Assembly (NCBI RefSeq): GCF_021534965.1
Contig: NZ_CP091037.1
Coordinates: 1,714,501-1,778,500 of the forward strand
From: Muricauda sp. SCSIO 65647
Lineage (GTDB): Bacteria; Bacteroidota; Bacteroidia; Flavobacteriales; Flavobacteriaceae
DNA length: 64,000 bases
Direction: 5' to 3'
In this document: one piece after another, positions 37,210-42,475 of the stretch
Layout: every line of letters begins with the position of its first letter
How positions within the stretch are numbered: the stretch's first letter is position 1
Notes under the pieces: model-generated
What the model saw: the letters and a program-made list of their open reading frames with translations, nothing else
What the model was told of the DNA's origin: nothing
Database searches by the model: none
Made by a program: the position numbers and the translations under genes

Positions 37210-37689
37210 CTAATACACCCCATTGGTATTGGCTATTTTACCACCTGTTAACCAAAAGTATAATCTCAGAAAAGCGTTCATGGGCTGTAGAGAGTCCCAA
37301 TGCGCTACAATTTGGCCATTCTTAATTCGCCAAGAGTCGTGAACATTGATTCCTTTTTTATCGTTACCACGATCTTTTCTATGGGTAGTAATATGAGAAT
37401 GAAAAATCACAAAATCACCGTCTGCATAAATGTGCTTGACATCATACGTATAGTCGGGAAATTGTTTTGAGAAGCTTTTGACATACTCTACCAATGCATC
37501 CATACCATCTGGGATACTTCTGTTGTGCTGTACGTAATGGGGATTTCCGAATTTTGTAAGCACTGCATCAAAATCATGATCGTTCATGAGCAGTTGCACA
37601 AATTCAATGATCAATTTCACATTTTTGGTTTCCTGTTCAGACCAGCTGTCTCTCTTCAAGGCATCAAAACTGATTTTTATGGTATCCAT
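37210..37689 (-). CDS. SnoaL-like / NTF2-fold protein
   Basis: A 159-residue protein with the NTF2-like cone fold pattern of the SnoaL-like group: NPHYVQHNRSIPDGMDALVEYV, FPDYTYDVKHIYADGDFVIFHSH and HDSWRIKNGQIVAHWDSLQP. Members bind small hydrophobic molecules or catalyse aldol-type or isomerase reactions; the substrate is unknown. It is divergent from an HxlR-type regulator with two matching palindromes in the 72-bp gap, so it is probably that regulator's target and may respond to a reactive small molecule. Confidence 0.82.
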   Translation of the reverse strand: MDTIKISFDALKRDSWSEQETKNVKLIIEFVQLLMNDHDFDAVLTKFGNPHYVQHNRSIPDGMDALVEYVKSFSKQFPDYTYDVKHIYADGDFVIFHSHITTHRKDRGNDKKGINVHDSWRIKNGQIVAHWDSLQPMNAFLRLYFWLTGGKIANTNGVY

Positions 37690-37717
37690 TTTTAGCTTTT
37701 ATTTGATAAAATAAATT

Positions 37718-37734
37718 ACTTGCGTTTTGCAAGC
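37718..37734. promoter_or_regulatory. Operator palindrome 1 (HxlR-type)
   Basis: ACTTGC-GTTTT-GCAAGC, an inverted repeat with 5-nt spacer, repeated with the same arms 35 bp away. It lies just downstream of the minus-strand -7 box of the SnoaL-like gene, where a repressor would block transcription. Confidence 0.65.
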
Positions 37735-37737
37735 GTA

Positions 37738-37745
37738 CAAATATA
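37738..37745 (-). promoter_or_regulatory. -7 element of the SnoaL-like gene
   Basis: TATATTTG on the minus strand is an exact TAnnTTTG match, lying between the two palindromes. Confidence 0.6.
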
Positions 37746-37752
37746 ATGATTA

Positions 37753-37769
37753 ACTTGCAAAATGCAAGT
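37753..37769. promoter_or_regulatory. Operator palindrome 2 (HxlR-type)
   Basis: ACTTGC-AAAAT-GCAAGT, a perfect inverted repeat. It contains the ATG at 37762, so the regulator may really begin at the ATG at 37786, with this site as an autoregulatory operator. Confidence 0.65.
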
Positions 37770-38172
37770 GAATAATGTAACGAATATGAGATCAGACTGC
37801 CCTGTTAGCTTTGCTTTGGACCTATTTGGTGACAAGTGGACCTTTTTAATCATTCGTGATTTGGTTCAAGGAAAAAAATTCTACAACGATTTTTTACATT
37901 CCAAAGAAGGTATAGCCACCAATATTCTATCTGATCGTTTAAAAAAGCTGGAACATAATGGAATAGTTGAGTCTAAGGTGTTTGAAGCGCTAAAGACCAA
38001 AAAAGAATATTCAATGACCGAGAAAGGAAAAGATTTGATTCCTGTTTTGATAGAAATCATTATCTGGTCAGATAAGCACCAAAGCGATTTGGCAGTAAGT
38101 AGGGATTTTATCAACAAAGCCAATAAAGATCGCGAAGGATTGATTTCGGAAATCTTGTTGGGATTAAAATAA
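37762..38172 (+). CDS. HxlR/MarR-like winged-helix regulator
   Basis: A 136-residue HxlR-family protein: CPVSFALDLFGDKWTFLII at the start (with the conserved Cys near residue 13 used in redox sensing by several family members), then GIATNILSDRLKKLEHNGIV (recognition helix region) and KKEYSMTEKGKDLIPVL. It probably represses the divergent SnoaL-like gene and itself through the twin palindromes. The start at 37762 lies inside one palindrome; 37786 (MRSDCPV) is an equally plausible start. Ligand or redox signal unknown. Confidence 0.88.
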   Translation: MQVNNVTNMRSDCPVSFALDLFGDKWTFLIIRDLVQGKKFYNDFLHSKEGIATNILSDRLKKLEHNGIVESKVFEALKTKKEYSMTEKGKDLIPVLIEIIIWSDKHQSDLAVSRDFINKANKDREGLISEILLGLK

Positions 38173-38247
38173 GATCCAGATTACCCATTTTAAAAGAAGC
38201 GCAGACCCTTTTATGAGTTCTCAAAAGTGGAGCCATCCTAGGCCCAA

Positions 38248-38478
38248 TCATTCCCCGGCCTCGAAGAAAATAGAGACCGGCTCTTCAAGTACCTGGGCGA
38301 TCTTGTATAGGGTCAAGACGGTTATGTTTCGTTTACCAGCCTCGATGGCGTTGTAGCCGCTCTTGTGAAAGCCGCATTCTGCGGCCACCTTGTTCTGTCG
38401 CATGCCCTTGCGCATGCGTACTTCTCTGATACGCCCGCCCAAGACGGCCAGTACATCATCTTTAGAAAATTTGTCCAA
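38248..38478 (-). CDS. Small XRE-family helix-turn-helix regulator
   Basis: A 76-residue protein that is little more than one HTH_3 domain: IREVRMRKGMRQNKVAAECG, FHKSGYNAIEAGKRNITVLT, LYKIAQVLEEPVSIFFEAGE. It binds DNA as a small repressor-like protein. It stands at the left edge of the lipoprotein toxin-like cluster and is divergent from its first promoter module, whose AT-rich inverted repeat is a candidate operator. Regulation of that cluster is inferred from position only. Confidence 0.85.
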   Translation of the reverse strand: MDKFSKDDVLAVLGGRIREVRMRKGMRQNKVAAECGFHKSGYNAIEAGKRNITVLTLYKIAQVLEEPVSIFFEAGE

Positions 38479-38586
38479 TGTAGAAGAGTATAGGGGTTTC
38501 TATAAAGATAGGCACTATGCGAGATAAGGACGAAAAACGCTCTACCAAGGGCAAAAAAAGGGGGAGGAAGTGCAATATATGATAAC

Positions 38587-38627
38587 AAGTTATAATATAT
38601 AGTAATTTTTTCTTTTCTTTGTACGCC
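38587..38627 (+). promoter_or_regulatory. Promoter/operator module, copy 1 (degenerate)
   Basis: AGTTATAAT is followed at the same spacing as in copy 2 (39480 onward) by an AT-rich stretch and TTTTCTTTGTACGCCCC. About four fifths of the ~42 bases agree with copy 2, while the second arm of the inverted repeat is degraded. It lies upstream of a 32-codon reading frame and a lipoprotein gene. Confidence 0.55.
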
Positions 38628-38630
38628 CCT

Positions 38631-38729
38631 ATGACAAGATTACAGCGACTGGCGAGCATCATACTCAATGCTGTCGTGTGTAATTCCAAAAATCATACCA
38701 CCCAGGATTATTGCCTAGAAGCCAATTAA
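38631..38729 (+). pseudogene. 32-codon reading frame after promoter module 1, probable remnant
   Basis: ATG to TAA frame starting MTRLQRLASIILNAVVC, placed at a promoter module where copy 2 of that module has the toxin-like gene. It has a hydrophobic stretch ending in Cys like a degraded lipoprotein leader, but no similarity I can see to the intact protein. It could be a short peptide gene, a leftover 5' end of a lost gene, or chance. Confidence 0.25.
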
Positions 38730-38800
38730 AGGAAGATTTGTTTCGCTGAAGAAACAAATTTTCAAGTACCCAAGTGAAGGTCAGACCTAAAATTAAGAGA

Positions 38801-39394
38801 ATGAAAATTTTGTCAAAGGCAAAGAGTTTGAATTTAAACATTGAGAGGAGACTTTTTGTTCGACAAGTTCTAATTAGTGGCTATTTCTTAACCGCATCGA
38901 CTTTTTTTGCCTGTACAGACAAGAATGCAAAGAATGGGACAGTGAATGTAGACTTGGTCAATCTTATTGAAAGTCAAATAGCACAAATTGATAAGCTGCA
39001 CAACGATTCTCTCTATCAGGCATTTGAGAATTTTGATGAGACAGTTCGTAATACAATGTTGAACATCAACAAACAAGAATTGGATAAAAGGCAAAAAGAA
39101 TCATTGACGGATTTCCACCTTGCTACCGACATCGATGATTATGAGGGAATTAGCGATGTCTGTGCCATGTATATCAGAACGATAGAAGAAGAAATCGTAA
39201 AGCATGATAATTTGGAAGAACTCACTTTATGTTTTAACCAAATTAAAGCAGAATCGAAAGATAAGCTAAGCGAATACGAGTACAAAATAGTAATCATTGC
39301 CATGTCAGTAGGAATTTATTCAGCCGAATTTTGGTCACCTGTCGAACAAGGAGACACAGGACATGATTTTTTTAAGCGCAGGGAATTACCATAG
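38801..39394 (+). CDS. Putative lipoprotein of unknown function (possible orphan immunity protein)
   Basis: About 197 residues from the ATG at 38801; a GTG at 38774 is possible but adds only basic residues. The N-terminus is unusually long before a hydrophobic stretch ending TASTFFAC, a plausible lipoprotein signal. The mature part is acidic and helical (LVNLIESQIAQIDKL, EEEIVKHDNLEELTL) with no recognised domain. It lies behind a degenerate copy of the promoter module that drives the toxin-like lipoprotein. I infer that it may be a leftover immunity-type protein; no direct evidence of function. Confidence 0.6.
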   Translation: MKILSKAKSLNLNIERRLFVRQVLISGYFLTASTFFACTDKNAKNGTVNVDLVNLIESQIAQIDKLHNDSLYQAFENFDETVRNTMLNINKQELDKRQKESLTDFHLATDIDDYEGISDVCAMYIRTIEEEIVKHDNLEELTLCFNQIKAESKDKLSEYEYKIVIIAMSVGIYSAEFWSPVEQGDTGHDFFKRRELP

Positions 39395-39472
39395 CCGGCC
39401 ATAAATCGGGTGATTGCCTGAGACGGCCGTACCTCCATGACCATTTCGGAACATTAAACGGTAATATTTTAC

Positions 39473-39506
39473 AACAAAAAGTTATAATTTATTATAACTT
39501 TTTGTT
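39473..39506. promoter_or_regulatory. Large perfect inverted repeat in the toxin-like gene promoter (module copy 2)
   Basis: Arms AACAAAAAGTTATAA and TTATAACTTTTTGTT with a 4-nt spacer, 15 bp perfect on each side, followed by TTTTCTTTGCATGCCCC (T-n-TTTG-like -7 box). It lies 52 nt before the ATG at 39559. It is a probable operator, perhaps of the nearby XRE protein; it lacks the G+C-rich stem of an intrinsic terminator. Confidence 0.65.
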
Positions 39507-39558
39507 TTCTTTGCATGCCCCCATTTGACATTCTTACTTGATCTAAAACCAAACGGAA

Positions 39559-41124
39559 ATGGAAAAATCGATTTTAAAAGGATTGAAGGGTTTGTTTGGG
39601 CATGGGGGAACCATGGCCCTGCTCATCGTACTTGCGGTGACCGTCGGGGGCTGTGAAAAGGAAACGGCCCCGTCTGTGGAGGATGGGGGCACAGCGGGCG
39701 AACGGGGGGTGCCAGTGTCCGTCCTCAGCTCGGGCGACGTGCCCGTGATAATGGCGCGCATTACCGATATCACAAAGGCAAACAAAGACGCCCTCGGCCT
39801 GAAGGATGGCGAGGCCCCCTACCATGTAGATACCAGCGACATATTGGAGAACATCGACTCGGTGGGCAACAAGACCTATTCCCTGAGGTTCTACCCAAGG
39901 GCGAGCAGGGAAAATGCCTTCTACAACCTCATAGTGGCCGAACGGGCCGATGAAGAGATCCCGCCCACGGTACTCGAGTACGTCATGGAACCGGGGTATT
40001 TCACCGACATGGCCCGGGGCAGCCCCCGGGCGGGGGGCTATGTGCCCATCGAGGTGAACTACTACGCCCTTGAAGGGTTCTATGCGATGACGGATGCTGC
40101 CCGCAACGGGGTACACATGCCCTACCCCTGCGGCGAGGTCGGCAACACCGGTAGCGGTGGTTCGGGGTCGTATCCCAGCACGGGCGGCGGCAACCAGAGC
40201 GGCAACGGCAGCGGCAACGGCAACAATGGGACCACCAACCCTGCCGGGGGCCGTGGCGGCTGGAGCATATCGATATCCGGGCAAGGAACGGGTTCTGGGG
40301 TCAACCCGACGGTCAGCGGGGGCAAGGGATGCTTCTGCTCCACATGGGAAACCGATGACGATGACGACAACAAGGGGCCAAGAACAAACAGATCAAAGGA
40401 TGACGACTGCCCCAAGGGGGAACTGGTGGTGCCGATTAATGAAGAGGATAAAATCATTAATCGCCTCAAGGGCAAAGCAAAATGCGTTTTTGAAAAGCTC
40501 GAAGAAAAAAATGAAAATTTGTTCAAAAGGACTATAGGGGCCTTTACGGATGACCCGGAATATAATTTGGTGATTAGTATTGGGCCTATGCCTTCGGGAA
40601 ATGCCAGTGCAGATGCCGTAACACTTGATAGAATTACAAGTAGTGATGAAATAAGAATTGTCATAAATGAAAACAATGCCAACAACAATCCCCTGGAACT
40701 GGCAAGACTCATTCTGCACGAAGGCATTCATGCAGAAATAGTAAGGTACGTGCATCGTAAATCAAGAGATTACACAATAACCGATAGACCTCGGCTAATG
40801 CAACTTTTTTCGTTCTATATTGGACTACTAAGCGAGGAAGAACTCGATAGTCCTCATCTGGAGCAAAGTATAAGGAAGAGAATGAGCGAAGCACAACATA
40901 ACTATATGGCTGAGAAGTATGTAACTCCTATTGCACGTGCATTGTATCAATTTGACAATGAAAAATTTACCCTTAAGGAATATGAAAGTTTAGCATGGGC
41001 GAGCCTTGAAAATACCTACAATTATTTGGGTAATTTAACAGAAGCGGAAAGAGACTATATTGAAAGGAAAAGCACCGAAATTTTAAATTCTTCACTAAAT
41101 GACCAGAACAGTCCTTGTAATTAG
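39559..41124 (+). CDS. Polymorphic-toxin-like lipoprotein with C-terminal HEGIH zincin domain
   Basis: A 521-residue protein. A lipoprotein signal ends VTVGGC (Cys32). Residues ~33-190 are an unrecognised, strongly G+C-rich encoded domain; ~192-260 is a Gly/Ser/Asn-rich linker, then CFCSTWETDDDDD and an acidic DDDC at 281-284. From about residue 290 codon use becomes A+T-rich, and the C-terminal domain (KGKAKCVFEKLEEKNENLF, then LILHEGIHAEIVRYV) carries HExxH at 387-391, typical of zinc peptidases. Constant leader, flexible linker and swappable, compositionally foreign tail is polymorphic toxin architecture. The next lipoprotein gene overlaps it by 26 nt as a candidate immunity gene. Peptidase activity and toxicity are inferred. 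Alternative: a secreted lipoprotein protease without antagonistic role. Confidence 0.7.
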   Translation: MEKSILKGLKGLFGHGGTMALLIVLAVTVGGCEKETAPSVEDGGTAGERGVPVSVLSSGDVPVIMARITDITKANKDALGLKDGEAPYHVDTSDILENIDSVGNKTYSLRFYPRASRENAFYNLIVAERADEEIPPTVLEYVMEPGYFTDMARGSPRAGGYVPIEVNYYALEGFYAMTDAARNGVHMPYPCGEVGNTGSGGSGSYPSTGGGNQSGNGSGNGNNGTTNPAGGRGGWSISISGQGTGSGVNPTVSGGKGCFCSTWETDDDDDNKGPRTNRSKDDDCPKGELVVPINEEDKIINRLKGKAKCVFEKLEEKNENLFKRTIGAFTDDPEYNLVISIGPMPSGNASADAVTLDRITSSDEIRIVINENNANNNPLELARLILHEGIHAEIVRYVHRKSRDYTITDRPRLMQLFSFYIGLLSEEELDSPHLEQSIRKRMSEAQHNYMAEKYVTPIARALYQFDNEKFTLKEYESLAWASLENTYNYLGNLTEAERDYIERKSTEILNSSLNDQNSPCN

Positions 41125-41800
41125 CAAGTTTGTGGCCTTAGCATTTTTCTTGGTTTCTTGTGGAGACAAGAACTTAAATAAAGAAAAGACAGCTGCCGCC
41201 TTGGAGGAACGGAATAGCCATGAAATATATTCATTGTTAATCAATAATCATGAATATTTCGATTACGTTGGACTATTACCGCCGCCGCCGGCTACCTTCA
41301 CGGAAGACTTTACAGAAAAGGACTTTTGGAGATTGAGGGATTCTTTAAAAGCGATACACCAAGATAGCCTATTACGTATTGCAATATATCCCGAATTTTT
41401 TCATACTGACCCCAAAGACAATACTCAAAGTACTATAAAGGATAGCACTTTTTCTAACCTTTATGAAAAACTGGTCCATTTCAAGAGATCGACTATTGAT
41501 ATCTCAAAATTGACCTATGATGAAAACAGAATAAAACTCTCCTTACTCGATACCATTCGTAATAATGATAAATGGAAGAGAAGATTCAAAAACAATCACA
41601 TTATACTTTCCTTTTCAAGGGTGGCTTTTTCCGAAAACTTTGACAAAGCATTAGTTGTCTCTGGGGTGACGATTTCAAAATATGATGGATTTTCTTCCAC
41701 TATTCGATTAAAGAAAGAGGATGGTAAATGGAAAGTGCTGGATAGCTTACAAGATGATGTAAGGGTTATGTATGACCTTATTATGAAGAATAATGAATAG
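41099..41800 (+). CDS. Candidate immunity lipoprotein
   Basis: A 233-residue protein with a lipoprotein signal (LVISKFVALAFFLVSC). The mature part has no recognised domain; the last third (KALVVSGVTISKYDGFSST, KKEDGKWKVLD) looks like a small beta-sheet fold. Its ATG lies inside the 3' end of the toxin-like gene (26-nt overlap), giving obligatory co-transcription. A+T content matches the toxin tail, not the toxin N-terminus, as expected if tail and immunity gene arrived together. No acidic cluster directly after the lipid Cys, so a periplasm-facing position is more likely than surface display (inference). Confidence 0.65.
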   Translation: MTRTVLVISKFVALAFFLVSCGDKNLNKEKTAAALEERNSHEIYSLLINNHEYFDYVGLLPPPPATFTEDFTEKDFWRLRDSLKAIHQDSLLRIAIYPEFFHTDPKDNTQSTIKDSTFSNLYEKLVHFKRSTIDISKLTYDENRIKLSLLDTIRNNDKWKRRFKNNHIILSFSRVAFSENFDKALVVSGVTISKYDGFSSTIRLKKEDGKWKVLDSLQDDVRVMYDLIMKNNE

Positions 41801-41898
41801 TAGGAAACAACGATTCAAAAGGTGATAAGTGTAAATGGAATTATAATCATCCTGTTGTAGGCCATAAAGACCATATTCACTTTTCAATAAGAAAATAA
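41797..41898 (+). pseudogene. Orphan C-terminal fragment with peptidase-like HxDHIHF tail
   Basis: An open frame with no start codon, preceded by a stop at 41794-41796 and ending in TAA at 41896-41898. It reads GNNDSKGDKCKWNYNHP, then VVGHKDHIHFSIRK. The GHxDHIHF ending resembles the metal-binding C-terminus of M15-type and related peptidoglycan peptidases. It is followed after 3 nt by a lipoprotein gene, the spacing of a toxin-immunity junction. I read it as the residue of a displaced toxin C-terminus. It is too short for a confident family call. Confidence 0.5.
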
Positions 41899-41901
41899 CT
41901 C

Positions 41902-42330
41902 ATGAGAACTTTTTTTAAACTAATTGTCTATTTAATGGTCATTGGTTGTTCCTCACAAGTAAAAATCGAAGATTTCTCGGAAAAAGATGAGATGAGCTAC
42001 ATATTATCAAGCCTTCAAGATCCAATAGAAATCTCCAAACCAATTTATGATGGTGCTTTGTTTTTAAGCATATTTGAGATAAATGATAGTCGAGCATCAA
42101 TAAAAAACTCAAATGAAAGCGAAGAAATATATTCTAGCATATTTATATCAATCACACCTGACGGTGACTACTATACTGTGAGTAAATTGTACAAAATCGA
42201 ACGCTTGATGAGGCCAAAAATAATCAGGATAGAAGAAGATGTTTTTCCTACATTGGAAATTTCTTTCGAACACGGAAACTATGATTCTCGAAAAACGGAA
42301 AAGTTTAGATTTTCTGGAGAGTTTGATTAA
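41902..42330 (+). CDS. Small lipoprotein, candidate orphan immunity protein
   Basis: A 142-residue protein with a lipoprotein signal (FFKLIVYLMVIGC, lipobox VIGC), then SSQVKIEDFSEKDEMSY and a predicted beta-rich body (YDGALFLSIFEIND, SSIFISITPDGDYYTVSKL). No known domain. It follows the orphan peptidase-like tail by 3 nt, so it is probably the immunity partner of that lost toxin, kept after recombination. Low G+C like the rest of the cassette. Confidence 0.6.
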   Translation: MRTFFKLIVYLMVIGCSSQVKIEDFSEKDEMSYILSSLQDPIEISKPIYDGALFLSIFEINDSRASIKNSNESEEIYSSIFISITPDGDYYTVSKLYKIERLMRPKIIRIEEDVFPTLEISFEHGNYDSRKTEKFRFSGEFD

Positions 42331-42475
42331 AAACAAACCACGATAAGGCATAAACAAAATGACGGCTTGGGTTTAATTTGGCCCGCTGTTCAGTGGCCCA
42401 CAAAGCCTTCACAGTAGAGCGCGTCATCAAAACCTGTGGTTGGGGAATATGCCGATTAAGGTCATTTTGGTTTCC
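42331..42475. other. Short convergent gap, no feature seen
   Basis: The 145 bp between the last lipoprotein gene and the ppc stop contain no tRNA, hairpin or convincing reading frame. Base composition returns here from A+T-rich to the chromosomal level, marking the right border of the accessory cluster. Confidence 0.4.

Noticed and set aside
36803-37213. Open frames on both strands across the 126-bp repeats, giving internally repeated peptides
   Set aside because: They arise because the repeat length is a multiple of three and one frame runs through the tRNA and terminators.
39473-39506. Inverted repeat as an intrinsic terminator of the upstream lipoprotein gene
   Set aside because: Stem is almost pure A/T with no G+C-rich base, and it is repeated as part of a promoter-like module; a terminator role is not excluded but less likely.
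39574-40284. Long minus-strand frames in the G+C-rich part of the toxin-like gene (also 40122-40727)
   Set aside because: Typical antisense shadows of G+C-rich codons; low-complexity translation, no start context.
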